From the NCBI RefSeq assembly GCF_000300515.1, contig NZ_AMSI01000012.1, forward strand, positions 1 through 64,000: a stretch of 64,000 bases of DNA, given 5' to 3'. Each line of letters starts with the position of its first letter. Within the stretch, counting starts at the first letter, position 1. This DNA is from Nitratireductor indicus C115. GTDB taxonomy: Bacteria; Pseudomonadota; Alphaproteobacteria; Rhizobiales; Rhizobiaceae. The notes below the pieces were generated by a model, which was not told where the DNA came from, did no database searches, and saw nothing but the letters and a program-made list of their open reading frames with translations. This document shows, in pieces, positions 54,083 through 62,973 of the stretch. Both the position numbers and the translations under genes were made by a program.

Positions 54083-54637
54083 ATGCGTAAGATCACCGCT
54101 TCGCTTCTCGCCGGCTCGCTCGCTCTCGCCTTCACCGGCGCTGCCCTTGCCGAAAACCCGATGGTCGGCGGCGCCGCGATGTATGCCAACAAGAACATCG
54201 TGGAGAACGCGGTCAACTCCAAGGACCACACCACTCTTGTCGCTGCCGTGAAGGCTGCAGGCCTCGTGGACACGCTGTCCGGCAAGGGGCCTTTCACGGT
54301 TTTCGCTCCCACCAATGAAGCCTTCGAGAAGCTGCCGGCGGGCACGGTCGACACCTTGCTCAAGCCGGAAAACAAGGATCAGCTCACCAAGGTGCTGACC
54401 TGTCATGTGGTGGCGGCGGATGCCATGTCATCCGCAATCGCCAAGATGATTGCCGACGACAATGGCGACCATCCGGTCAAGACCGTTGGCGGTTGCACGC
54501 TGCAGGCAAAGATGGATGGCGACAAGATCACGCTGACCGATGAGAACGGCAATGTCGCCACGGTGACCATCGCCGATGTGGAGCAATCCAACGGCGTGAT
54601 CCACGTTATCGACACGGTTCTCCTGCCCAAGGCCTGA
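54083..54637 (+). CDS. Fasciclin-domain secreted protein
   Basis: A 184-residue protein: signal peptide MRKITASLLAGSLALAFTGA cleaved after ALA, then one FAS1 domain (GPFTVFAPTNEAFEKLPAGT, GVIHVIDTVLLP). FAS1 proteins mediate adhesion or envelope contact. AAGGAG precedes the ATG. Probable target of the upstream sigma factor. Confidence 0.93.
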   Translation: MRKITASLLAGSLALAFTGAALAENPMVGGAAMYANKNIVENAVNSKDHTTLVAAVKAAGLVDTLSGKGPFTVFAPTNEAFEKLPAGTVDTLLKPENKDQLTKVLTCHVVAADAMSSAIAKMIADDNGDHPVKTVGGCTLQAKMDGDKITLTDENGNVATVTIADVEQSNGVIHVIDTVLLPKA

Positions 54638-54680
54638 TCGCGGCTTGTAGAGAACCGAGCGATCGCAGACCTTCTGCACT

Positions 54681-54705
54681 CCGGGGGCGGCTGGTCCGCC
54701 CCCGG
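54681..54705 (+). terminator. Hairpin after fasciclin gene
   Basis: CCGGGGGCGG-CTGGT-CCGCCCCCGG, a perfect 10-bp stem without T run, 44 bases after the stop. Confidence 0.6.
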
Positions 54706-54795
54706 ACACGCGAGCCTCACGGCACCTTGACTTGGTGGTGATGAGCGACGGGCTTAAATTCCCTCACAAGATCCGCCAAGGCATTTTGCGGTTCC

Positions 54796-54897
54796 AGAGC
54801 ATTTTGCAGTCAGGTGAAATCACCTGACGTCTGCATAAATGAGGAAAAACAAAGAGATAGGTCGGTTCAGGGTTTTCGTGAAACGGTGAACCGATCT
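54796..54897. repeat. RIME-like element, copy 3
   Basis: AGAGCATTTTGCAGTCAGGT-GAAAT-CACCTGACGTCTGCA and a second palindrome TCGGTTCA ... TGAACCGA. It ends eight bases before the msrB ATG, unusually close to a gene start. Confidence 0.78.
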
Positions 54898-54905
54898 GGG
54901 AGAAG

Positions 54906-55418
54906 ATGATGAAACGCCGGAATTTTCTTTATGGAACGGCTGGCGCCGCGGTGGCGCTGATGGGCGGGGCTTTCACCATGCGAAACCGGCCAGGCGGCAA
55001 GGCCATGGCCGAAACCTTCGAGATCACCAGATCCGAGGATGAATGGCGCAAGGTGCTGACCCCTGAGCAATTCGCCGTATTGCGCAAGGAAGACACCGAA
55101 CGCGCCTTCACAAGCCCGCTCAACACTGAAAAGCGCGCAGGCATGTTCCATTGCGCGGGTTGCGACCTGCCGGTCTATTCCTCGGAAACGAAATTCGATT
55201 CCGGCACGGGCTGGCCGAGTTTCTGGCAATCCATTCCAGACGCCATCGGCACGAAGGAGGACAACTCCTTCTTCATGACCCGGACGGAGTGCCATTGTCG
55301 CCGTTGCGGCGGGCATCTGGGGCACATTTTCGATGACGGCCCCGCTCCCACGGGCAAGCGCCATTGCATCAATGGCGTTGCCATGACCTTCAAGCCTGGG
55401 GCCACCATGCCGAGCTGA
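54906..55418 (+). CDS. msrB: Peptide-methionine (R)-S-oxide reductase with Tat signal
   Basis: A 170-residue MsrB. An N-terminal Tat-type signal (MKRRNFLYGTAGAAVALMGG) points to the periplasm. Zinc cysteines C83, C86, C131, C134 are present, FDSGTGWPSFW is the substrate pocket, and the catalytic cysteine is C154 in RHCINGVAM. Repairs oxidised methionine. The ribosome site region is partly formed by the adjacent RIME-like element (CTGGGAGAAG). Confidence 0.93.
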   Translation: MMKRRNFLYGTAGAAVALMGGAFTMRNRPGGKAMAETFEITRSEDEWRKVLTPEQFAVLRKEDTERAFTSPLNTEKRAGMFHCAGCDLPVYSSETKFDSGTGWPSFWQSIPDAIGTKEDNSFFMTRTECHCRRCGGHLGHIFDDGPAPTGKRHCINGVAMTFKPGATMPS

Positions 55419-55430
55419 GGCTGCTGGCCT

Positions 55431-56111
55431 TCAATATCCGCCTTCCACCGCACGGTGGATGGCGGCGCGCAGATCTTCGATGCCCAAGCCTTTTTCTGAA
55501 GAGGTCGCGACCAGTTCGGGGAAGGCGGCGGGGCGCTTTTTCAACCGGCCATGTGTCTCTTCCACCAGCCGTGCCACCGCCGGCGGCTTGATCTTGTCCG
55601 CCTTGGTGAGCACGACCTGATAGGAGACGGCAGCCTTGTCGAGCAGGTCCATCACCTCCTCGTCGTTTTTCTTGATGCCGTGGCGCGCATCGATCAGCAG
55701 AAACACGCGTTTCAACGTCACCCGGCCCCGCAGATAGGAAAAAACAAGCTCGGTCCAGGCGTCCACCTGCGCCTTCGGCGCCTTGGCGAAGCCATAGCCC
55801 GGCATGTCGATCAATGCGATCGGCGGCATGTCGCCTTCAGCGCCGGAATAGCCATCGGGCACGAAGAAATTCAGCTCCTGGGTGCGGCCCGGCGTATTGG
55901 AGGTGCGGGCAAGTCCTTTTTGCGCAAGAAGCGCATTGATGAGAGAGGACTTTCCCACATTGGAACGCCCCGCAAAGGCCACCTCCGGTGGCCCTTCCGG
56001 CGGCAGGAATTTCATGGACGGCGCGCCGCGCAGGAATATCCAAGGCCTCAGGAAGTAGCTGCGGTCCACTTCCGTTCCATTCGTTGCAGCAGGTTCTTGC
56101 GGTACGCTCAC
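55431..56111 (-). CDS. engB: Ribosome-biogenesis GTPase EngB (YihA/YsxC)
   Basis: A 226-residue GTPase. G1 [16 protein letters not shown]2 [10 protein letters not shown]3 [13 protein letters not shown]4 LTKADKI. Needed for 50S subunit assembly. Start is GTG 56111, with GGAG upstream. Its order with yidC-rnpA-rpmH downstream is conserved in Hyphomicrobiales, here interrupted by a TetR/NmrA pair. Confidence 0.95.
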   Translation of the reverse strand: MSVPQEPAATNGTEVDRSYFLRPWIFLRGAPSMKFLPPEGPPEVAFAGRSNVGKSSLINALLAQKGLARTSNTPGRTQELNFFVPDGYSGAEGDMPPIALIDMPGYGFAKAPKAQVDAWTELVFSYLRGRVTLKRVFLLIDARHGIKKNDEEVMDLLDKAAVSYQVVLTKADKIKPPAVARLVEETHGRLKKRPAAFPELVATSSEKGLGIEDLRAAIHRAVEGGY

Positions 56112-56314
56112 GCTGGTTCTCCAGTCTCTATGCAAGGGCATCACGACTGCCGGGCAATTTGTCAACAGGCAGGCGCATCATTTGCCATCGGCAGGCGTTG
56201 TCGGGACCGCAACAAGAAGCCGGCTGGCTGGGCCTTCCTTCCGTGAAAGACAGGTGGAGTGAGCGATTTATCTGGAGTGTGAGGGCACGCCCGAGCGGCA
56301 TGCCCCGCTTGCGC

Positions 56315-57190
56315 TCAGGCGGAGAGTGCGGGTTGCGGCGTATTCCAGACGCCGGTGGCCACGGTTACGCCCAGATAGGAGGAGAAATCGCGGGGTGGGC
56401 GCCCCAACACGTCCTCCACCCCATTCGACAGATATTCGTTCCGGCCATCGAAGACCTGCGTGAACAGCTCCTCCAAAAGCACGATGAAGGGTTGCGGAAC
56501 TTCCTCGGCTTCAAGTCCGGAAATGAAATCCTCGACGGAGATTTCCTGGAAGGGAATGTCCCGGCCCGTCGCACGTGCGATGGCCTCAACGGCTTCCGCG
56601 AAGGTGAAAAGACGCGGGCCTGTGAGTTCGTAGCGCTTCCCGGCATGGCCCTCCTGTGTCAAAACGCGGACGGCGACTTCGGCAATGTCTTCGGCATCGA
56701 TAAAGGGTTCGCGCATGGCGCCAACCGGAAGCGCCACATGTCCTGCCTGCACCGCCTCGGCCAGAAAGCTTTCTGAGAAGTTCTGAAAGAACCAGCTCGC
56801 CCGCAGCACGGTGCATGCGGTCCCGGTTTCCTCCCCAAGCGCCATGAACAGTTCCTCGGCATGGCGTGCTCCCTCCTCGCCGCGGCCGGACAAAAGCACA
56901 AGGCGCCGCACCCCGCGTTCCGCGGCGAAACGGGCGAAAGCTTCGACCGTTTCAGCCGCGCCAGGCAGCGCGAGGTCGGGAGAATAGCTCAGATAGACCG
57001 CTGAAACGCCATCCACCGCCCGCGCCCAGCTCTCGGGGTCGTTCCAATCGAAGCCAGGTCCGGCATTGCGTGCGCCGATCCGCACGGGAATGCATTGGGC
57101 TTGCAGCCGCTGCACGACGCGTCTGCCTGTCTTTCCGGTTCCGCCAGTGACCAGGACTGTGCGTTTCTGCACATCCGCAATAGCTGTCAT
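56315..57190 (-). CDS. NmrA-like NAD(P)-binding protein
   Basis: A 291-residue short-chain-like Rossmann protein: VLVTGGTGKTGRRVVQRLQA is the dinucleotide site; FIDAEDIAEVAVRVLTQEGH and YELTGPRLFTFAEAVEAIAR are NmrA family signatures. It may be a quinone or azo reductase-like enzyme or redox sensor. ATG 57190 follows GGAGG. Divergent from tetR, its likely repressor. Confidence 0.9.
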   Translation of the reverse strand: MTAIADVQKRTVLVTGGTGKTGRRVVQRLQAQCIPVRIGARNAGPGFDWNDPESWARAVDGVSAVYLSYSPDLALPGAAETVEAFARFAAERGVRRLVLLSGRGEEGARHAEELFMALGEETGTACTVLRASWFFQNFSESFLAEAVQAGHVALPVGAMREPFIDAEDIAEVAVRVLTQEGHAGKRYELTGPRLFTFAEAVEAIARATGRDIPFQEISVEDFISGLEAEEVPQPFIVLLEELFTQVFDGRNEYLSNGVEDVLGRPPRDFSSYLGVTVATGVWNTPQPALSA

Positions 57191-57210
57191 TTCGGCCTCC
57201 ATTGAAAAAG

Positions 57211-57225
57211 ATGAGGAATACTCAT
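57211..57225. promoter_or_regulatory. Candidate TetR operator between nmrA and tetR
   Basis: ATGAG-GAATA-CTCAT is an inverted repeat in the 93-bp divergent gap; ACTCATATT and CTCTCATATT follow as related half sites. Confidence 0.55.
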
Positions 57226-57283
57226 ATTTGCAAAAGTGATAAACTCTCATATTATTGGTGTCAAGCGAAGATGGGGAGAGCTT

Positions 57284-57913
57284 ATGGAAACGGTGCGACT
57301 GGATGAGGCGATGCCTGCGGCACGGCGCAACCCGAGCCAGAAACGCAGCCGCGAGCGTGTGGAGCGGATTCTGGCCGTTGCGACTGAGATCATCGCGGCA
57401 TCAGGCAGCGAACAGATGAAGATGAGCGAGGTGGCGCAGAAGGCCGGCATCTCGATCGGGTCGCTCTATCAGTATTTTCCGGACAAGGCGGCGATCATCC
57501 GCACGCTGGCCGAGCATTACAACGCGCAGGGACGTGAATGCATCTGCGAGGCCCTGGATGCGGTCTCGACGCCGGAGGAGCTGGCGCAGGCTTTCACGGG
57601 CCTGGTGGAGACCTATTACGCCATGTTTCTGGCGGAACCGGTCATGCGCGACATCTGGTCGGGAACACAGGCCGACAAGGCGCTCAATGCACTCGATTTC
57701 GAAGATGTGTGCGCCAATGGCGCAACGCTCGCAGCAGCGATATCGCGCGTCACATCCGGGCGAGATGCACAGGAGATTGCAGATAGTTCCCTTCTCATCA
57801 TGCATCTTGGCGAAGCCACGATGCGGCTTGCCATTCAGACGGACGAGGAGGGCGGGCGCAGGCTCGTCAACCGCTTTACCGCAATGGCGCTGCGCGAGAT
57901 GCTGGATCGCTGA
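57284..57913 (+). CDS. TetR-family repressor
   Basis: A 209-residue TetR protein. The helix-turn-helix is KMSEVAQKAGISIGSLYQYF at about 46-65; the C-terminal ligand domain is not assignable. Divergent from the NmrA-like gene, a typical repressor/target pair responding to a small redox-active or toxic molecule. ATG 57284 follows GGGGAGAG. Confidence 0.9.
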   Translation: METVRLDEAMPAARRNPSQKRSRERVERILAVATEIIAASGSEQMKMSEVAQKAGISIGSLYQYFPDKAAIIRTLAEHYNAQGRECICEALDAVSTPEELAQAFTGLVETYYAMFLAEPVMRDIWSGTQADKALNALDFEDVCANGATLAAAISRVTSGRDAQEIADSSLLIMHLGEATMRLAIQTDEEGGRRLVNRFTAMALREMLDR

Positions 57914-57983
57914 CAAAGAAGCCGCAAGGCAGTCCGGGATGCTCGGACCGATCGGGCGGACGATCATAGACGCCCACAAAGAA

Positions 57984-58007
57984 AAAGGCCCGCCGAAGCG
58001 GGCCTTT
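57984..58007. terminator. Bidirectional terminator between tetR and yidC
   Basis: AAAGGCCCGC-CGAA-GCGGGCCTTT, a perfect 10-bp stem with A and T ends, between convergent genes. Confidence 0.92.
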
Positions 58008-58015
58008 CGAAACAT

Positions 58016-59833
58016 TCATTCCGCCGGTTTAGGCTTCTTCTTGAACAACCCTATCAGATTGTCCCAGAGCTCGATCTTGGCGCCCTGGCGCTTCATGATC
58101 ACACCCTGCTGGACGATGGAAAGGAAGTTGTTCCAGGCCCAGTAGATCACCAGACCAGCCGGGAAGGTGGCCAGCATGAAGGTGAAGATCACGGGCATCC
58201 AGGTGAAGATCATGGCCTGCGTCGGATCGGGCGGGGTCGGGTTCATGCGCATCTGCAGGAACATCGTGATGCCCATGATGAGCGGCCAGACACCAATCAT
58301 CAGGAAGCTCGGCACGTCATAGGGCAACAGGCCGAACAGGTTGAAGAGCGACGTCGGATCGGGGGCCGAAAGATCCTGAATCCAGCCGAAGAAAGGCGCA
58401 TGGCGCATTTCGATCGTGACGTAGAGCACCTTGTACAGCGAGAAGAAGACGGGGATCTGGATCAGCACCGGCCAGCAGCCGGCCAGCGGATTGATCTTCT
58501 CCTTCTTGTAGAGCTCCATCATCATCTGCTGCTGCTTCATTTTGTCATCCGCATATTTTTCGCGGATTTCCATCATGGCAGGCTGAACTTTCTTCATGTT
58601 CGCCATGGACTTGTAGGATTTGTTGGCGAGCGGGAAGAAGATGAGCTTGACGATAACCGTGGTGCCGAGGATTGCCAGGCCGAAATTGCCGAGCAGCTTG
58701 AACAACGTATCGATCAGCCAGAACATCGGCTTGGTGATGAAGTAGAACCAGCCCCAGTCGATCAGGAGATCGAACTGGCGAATGCCGTTCTGCTCTTCAT
58801 AGTCATTGATGCGTGCGACTTCCTTGGCGCCGGCGAAGATCAGCGTTTCGCTAGTGGCCGAAGCGCCGGCATCGACCGGGATCGGATCGGACAGGAAGTC
58901 TGACTGGTAGCGCGGCGTGCCGTCGCCCGAGTAGCTGAAGCGCGGCTGGAATTCGCGACCCGATCGCGGAACCATGGCTACGGCCCAGTATTTGTCGGTC
59001 ATGCCGAGCCAGCCGTCCGAGGATTTGCCGGGGGTGATGCGCTTTTCTTCCTCCAGCTTGGAATATTTGATTTCCTGCAGTCCTTCCTCACCGGTCACGC
59101 CGATGAGGCCTTCATGAAGGATGTAGATGCCGGCAGTCTTGGGCGTGCCGATGCGCGTGGTGCGGCCGTAGCTGCGCACCTCGATCGCTGCACCCGTCGC
59201 ATTCTCGATCGTGTCGGCGACCGTGAACATATAGTTCTCGTCGACGCTGATCTTGCGCTTGAAGGTCAGGCCCTTCTCATTGGTGAAGCTCAGCGTCACG
59301 GGGGTAGATGGCGTGAGGACGTCGCCTTCGGAGACCGCCCACTCGGTCGATGGGCCGGGCATCGTTCCAAGCGCGGTATCGCCCACATAGCCGGTTTCCA
59401 CATAGTAGCCGTCCGGCAGAGTGGACGGGTTGAGAAGCTGGATGTTCGGCGAATCCTTTTTCACCGTCACCCGGTAGTCCTTGAGGAGCAGATCGTCGAG
59501 GCGCGCGCCGGTCAGGTTGAGCGAGCCGGACAGGCGCGGCGTCTCGATCTTCACGCGGTTGGAGCCGGCAACCGCTTCCTCGCGGGTGGCCGGGGCCTGG
59601 GCAACCGCGGAGCCGCCGGGAACGGCGGCGTTGCCGCTCGTTCCTGCCGCCGAGGGAATGTCTGCATGCTCACCACTGGCCGACGGGGTCTGCGTCGCAG
59701 CCTGCTGTTCGGCCTCGATGCGTGTCGCTTCGCGCTGGCTCTCAATGCGCGGATTCATGTAGAAGATCTGCCATACGGTCAGGATCAGCACAGAAAGCGC
59801 GATCGTGATGAGAAAATTGCGGTTGTTGTCCAT
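58016..59833 (-). CDS. yidC: Membrane protein insertase YidC
   Basis: A 605-residue insertase. First helix FLITIALSVLILTVWQIFYM, a large periplasmic beta domain (about 60-370), then the conserved core from WGWFYFITKPMFWLIDTLFK through KEKINPLAGCWPVLIQIPVF to the C-terminal positively charged tail (KKKPKPAE). Inserts membrane proteins alone or with Sec. ATG 59833, 7 bases after the rnpA stop. Confidence 0.97.
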   Translation of the reverse strand: MDNNRNFLITIALSVLILTVWQIFYMNPRIESQREATRIEAEQQAATQTPSASGEHADIPSAAGTSGNAAVPGGSAVAQAPATREEAVAGSNRVKIETPRLSGSLNLTGARLDDLLLKDYRVTVKKDSPNIQLLNPSTLPDGYYVETGYVGDTALGTMPGPSTEWAVSEGDVLTPSTPVTLSFTNEKGLTFKRKISVDENYMFTVADTIENATGAAIEVRSYGRTTRIGTPKTAGIYILHEGLIGVTGEEGLQEIKYSKLEEEKRITPGKSSDGWLGMTDKYWAVAMVPRSGREFQPRFSYSGDGTPRYQSDFLSDPIPVDAGASATSETLIFAGAKEVARINDYEEQNGIRQFDLLIDWGWFYFITKPMFWLIDTLFKLLGNFGLAILGTTVIVKLIFFPLANKSYKSMANMKKVQPAMMEIREKYADDKMKQQQMMMELYKKEKINPLAGCWPVLIQIPVFFSLYKVLYVTIEMRHAPFFGWIQDLSAPDPTSLFNLFGLLPYDVPSFLMIGVWPLIMGITMFLQMRMNPTPPDPTQAMIFTWMPVIFTFMLATFPAGLVIYWAWNNFLSIVQQGVIMKRQGAKIELWDNLIGLFKKKPKPAE

Positions 59834-59840
59834 CAGGTCC

Positions 59841-60206
59841 TCAGCCTTTTCCACGCCCCTCGGCAGGGTCTGCGATACGGCGGGAAAGCTCGTCTTTCAG
59901 GGAGGCGAACGGCGCGTCTAGCACCGCGCGCCGCGCCACGATCACATAGTCCCTGCCGGCCGCCATGTCATGGATTGCATGAATGCGGCAGGCTTCCTTG
60001 ATGCGCCGGCGCACACGGTTTCTGACGACCGCATTGCCGACCTTCTTGGTTACCGTGATGCCGAGCCGGGGCGCATCCTCGTCGCCGCGATCCAGCACCT
60101 CCAGCAGAAAAAGCCGTCCACGCCGTTTTTCACCGCGGCGGACAGCCAGAAACTCGGCGCGCTTCCTGAGGCGCGCCGGATGCTGCGGGGCTGGCCGGTC
60201 CGCCAT
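59841..60206 (-). CDS. rnpA: Ribonuclease P protein component
   Basis: A 121-residue basic protein: [40 protein letters not shown] then [10 protein letters not shown], the RNR motif region that binds the RNase P RNA. Matures tRNA 5' ends. Between rpmH and yidC as in most bacteria. Confidence 0.96.
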   Translation of the reverse strand: MADRPAPQHPARLRKRAEFLAVRRGEKRRGRLFLLEVLDRGDEDAPRLGITVTKKVGNAVVRNRVRRRIKEACRIHAIHDMAAGRDYVIVARRAVLDAPFASLKDELSRRIADPAEGRGKG

Positions 60207-60229
60207 TCTTCCGGCCTCGCCTCCAGCGC

Positions 60230-60364
60230 TTAGGCGGAAAGCCGCTTGCGGCCACGGGCACGGCGTGCTGCGATCACGCGGCGGCCGCCGACGGTAGCCA
60301 TGCGGGCACGGAAGCCGTGCCGACGCTTGCGGACGATTTTCGAGGGCTGATAAGTACGCTTCAT
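60230..60364 (-). CDS. rpmH: 50S ribosomal protein L34
   Basis: A 44-residue protein [20 protein letters not shown] with the typical basic C-terminus ([11 protein letters not shown]). Start 60364 by family identity. First gene of rpmH-rnpA-yidC. Confidence 0.98.
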   Translation of the reverse strand: MKRTYQPSKIVRKRRHGFRARMATVGGRRVIAARRARGRKRLSA

Positions 60365-60657
60365 TTGTTTTAATACCGCGGAGTGCGGCCCTTCTTTATT
60401 CTGTTTCTTGAACAGGAGCTTTCGCTTTTGGAGCCAGACCGAGGGCACGACAACGCGCCGCCGGATACAAGACCCAAGCGTGGCCGGGCTTATAGGGAGA
60501 GGCGGGCCAAAAGTCAATCAAACCGCATGAAACACACCGCATAGGCGCGGTTTGTCGCGGCTGAGATGTAAGCCGTGATTGCACGGAAGCGATCGTGCGC
60601 CGGCCATCCTTATGTTCGGGCTGCACTTTTTGCAAATGCAGCGCCTCAGTGCGTGGC

Positions 60658-61428
60658 TTACTCCACTACGGTCAGCTTGATCATGTCACCGGAAATGTGA
60701 AGCGTTTCCGTGCCGGGCGCGGTAGCGGTAAAGCGAATGCCGCGTGCTGGTGTTATTCCCTTGCAGTATTTCGAGTTCCTGCGCACCAGCCCGCCATCCG
60801 AATAGATGCCGAGCCTGGAGGGCGCCAACCCGTTCCAGATTTCGCCCCATTCGCGGGGCAGTTTTCCGCAATCGCCCCGCTCTCCGTGAATGATGCGGCT
60901 TTCGCCGACGGTCATCTGCAACTCGGGCTCGTAGAAGACGAGTGGAGCGTCATCGGCGGGGCCGCCGCCCCAAGGGCGCCAGTCCGATGTGATCATCGCA
61001 CCGGTCGCCATTCCAAGAAAGAAGATGAGGGCGCCCACAGCCATTGCCGGCAGGAGAAACCACCCCGAAAGCGTCTGCTTCCGGCCAGGCGATGGAGCGG
61101 CTTTCGCCGGCATGTCGTCTTCCATCACCTCCTCCGGCTCCGCCTGCCTGGCACTGCGGTAAAGCCTGTTCCACTGGGCGAGCAGGTTCGGGTCTTCATC
61201 GACGCCCAGAATTTCCGCCAGAATGCGCATGCTGCGCTGCCGGGGAATATGGCGGCCGGTGCGCCAGTTGTTCAGGTTGCGCACCGCGGTCTCGAACTGA
61301 TGCTGGCCGTTGCCGCGCGTCAGCTGGCAATAGCTGGCGGCAAGCGAGGCCGTGTCGGAGAAACCGGCGCGTTCGCACAACGCATCGAAAAGTTCGTGCC
61401 AGCGATCGATGTCTTCAAGTGCGCGCAT
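60658..61428 (-). CDS. Membrane regulator-like protein A: HTH domain, one helix, outer SDGG domain
   Basis: A 256-residue protein, not recognised. Residues 1-95 are helical and basic (WHELFDALCERAGFSDTASL, VRNLNNWRTGRHIPRQRSMR) like an XRE-type DNA-binding domain. One transmembrane helix spans about 122-145. The outer part (165-256) has VGESRIIHGERGDCGKLP, GIYSDGG at 207-213, and cysteines at 187 and 222, exactly 35 apart as in its two relatives. Overlaps the stop of the 62213-61428 gene by one base. Orientation suggests a one-component regulator with periplasmic sensing, like ToxR or CadC in plan. Confidence 0.8.
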   Translation of the reverse strand: MRALEDIDRWHELFDALCERAGFSDTASLAASYCQLTRGNGQHQFETAVRNLNNWRTGRHIPRQRSMRILAEILGVDEDPNLLAQWNRLYRSARQAEPEEVMEDDMPAKAAPSPGRKQTLSGWFLLPAMAVGALIFFLGMATGAMITSDWRPWGGGPADDAPLVFYEPELQMTVGESRIIHGERGDCGKLPREWGEIWNGLAPSRLGIYSDGGLVRRNSKYCKGITPARGIRFTATAPGTETLHISGDMIKLTVVE

Positions 61429-62213
61429 TATTGCCGTCCTTTCTCATCCGTGAAGTCCAGCGGGAGAATTTCGTAGGTCTGGAGAACCTCGAAGCGCATC
61501 GGGTCCTGGAGCAGGGTAACATCCTCCATGCCGGCCGATGTGGCTGTGAAGCGTATCGCCCGCACCGTCATTTCCCTACCGCAGACATTGACCATCTTCG
61601 CAGCGAGGCCGCCATCGCTGAATGTTCCAAGGGTGCTCTCGGGCAAATCGGGCACAAGCGCCTCCCATGCGGGCGGAGAACCGTCGCAACTTCCATGTTC
61701 GCCATGCACGAGCCGCGTATCGCCCAGGGGCATGCGGACATGTGCTGCATATCCCACCTCCTGCATTGCCGATCGCTCGAAGGCTGCTGCGACAACGCTG
61801 GCGCTGATGCCCAGAACGGAGACGGCCGCCAGCATGTCCCAACGATTGATCTTCCGGCTTCCGCTATCCGGCGCCGATGCGGCTGAAAGCGGATCATGCT
61901 GATGATCGACAGGGCGCTGGCGAAACTGCGCTACGGAATAGAGGCGTTCCCAGTTGTGTTTGAGTTCGGGGTCGTCCTGCACCGCCAGGGCTTGCGAGAC
62001 CGCTGCCAGATTTCGGCGCAGCGGCAGGCGTTTGCCCGCGCGCCACTGACGCAGCTTCTTCTTGGCGGCATCGAAATCTTCCTTGCTGCTGCGGCCCGAA
62101 AGGCGGCACATCTCTGCTGCGAGAGCCTGATTGTCAAAATGCCCCCGCCGGTTGCAGACTTCATCGAACAATCGGTGCCAGCAGCTATAGCCGCCCCAGT
62201 CTCCCGCAGTCAC
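61428..62213 (-). CDS. Membrane regulator-like protein B, paralogue of A
   Basis: A 261-residue paralogue. N-terminus CWHRLFDEVCNRRGHFDNQA and RQWRAGKRLPLRRNLA align with protein A (WH-LFD--C-R-G, L--WR-G---P--R, D-P-L---W-RLY). Transmembrane helix about 125-145. Outer domain has LGDTRLVHGEHGSCDGSPP, FSDGG (198-202), cysteines 176 and 211, and RAIRFTATSAGME. Starts at GTG 62213 behind GGGAG; a 14-bp direct repeat AGTCTCCCGCAGTC (62199-62212, 62217-62230) covers the start. Divergent from the lipoprotein gene. Confidence 0.8.
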   Translation of the reverse strand: MTAGDWGGYSCWHRLFDEVCNRRGHFDNQALAAEMCRLSGRSSKEDFDAAKKKLRQWRAGKRLPLRRNLAAVSQALAVQDDPELKHNWERLYSVAQFRQRPVDHQHDPLSAASAPDSGSRKINRWDMLAAVSVLGISASVVAAAFERSAMQEVGYAAHVRMPLGDTRLVHGEHGSCDGSPPAWEALVPDLPESTLGTFSDGGLAAKMVNVCGREMTVRAIRFTATSAGMEDVTLLQDPMRFEVLQTYEILPLDFTDEKGRQ

Positions 62214-62448
62214 GATAGTCTCCCGCAGTCGCGATTCTTCCCCATGGCCAGTGCTTTGAAGCTATCGGCCTTCGCCCGGAATCGGAATGGAAAGAAGCCC
62301 GAATTTTCCGGTTTTTCCGAGAATGGCCCGATTTTTCAGTAGGCGCGCGCGCAGGTTGAGCGGTCTATTCGCGGCGTGGGGAGGCTCAGCTTCGTTTCGC
62401 GAGGAAAGAGCGGGTCAGACCCTTCACCCAAAGATGAGGGAAGCGCTT

Positions 62449-62793
62449 ATGAAAACTGTACAAATCCTGCTGGCCGGCCTTGCCGCTCTCTCCGTGTCGG
62501 GCTGCGTCAGCGCCGGCAATGTGGACAAGACCGTCGAGCTTTCGGTGGGGCAGACGCGGCATCTGACGGCCTATCGCGCCGAAGGCTGCGGGGGAACGCC
62601 GCCGAGCTTCGCGGCCCTTGCGCCGCGACTGCCGAAATCGAAGGTGGTGCGCTATTCTGATGGCGGTCCGTCCAGTCGCAACAGCCGCCAGTGCGGCAAG
62701 CGGGTGCCCACACGCGCCATCAACGCGACGGGCATCGCCAAGGGTGAGGAGGTCAACCGTTATCAGGACACGATCCGCATCGTGGTTCGCTGA
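62449..62793 (+). CDS. Lipoprotein consisting of the SDGG outer domain
   Basis: A 114-residue protein: signal peptide with lipobox SVSGC (Cys19), then VGQTRHLTAYRAEGCGGTPP, YSDGG at 69-73, cysteines 47 and 82 (35 apart), and TRAINATGIAKGEE. It matches the outer domains of the two membrane proteins and is transcribed away from them. ATG 62449 follows GAGGGAAG. Might be a ligand, decoy or partner for the two sensors. Confidence 0.78.
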   Translation: MKTVQILLAGLAALSVSGCVSAGNVDKTVELSVGQTRHLTAYRAEGCGGTPPSFAALAPRLPKSKVVRYSDGGPSSRNSRQCGKRVPTRAINATGIAKGEEVNRYQDTIRIVVR

Positions 62794-62973
62794 AGCGTTT
62801 CCGGTCGAACGGAAGCATTTAAGCCGCATCTCTCGGAGGCAGAAGGTGGTCGCGAGGGACGCGGTGAAATCGAAGACCTGACGTGCGCAGAGCTAGTCCA
62901 AAAGATTGCGCGCTTTGGGGGAAGGCGAACGAGTTTCGCCGAGGGGCCGCCGGGTGGGGTGGGCGGCCCTTTC

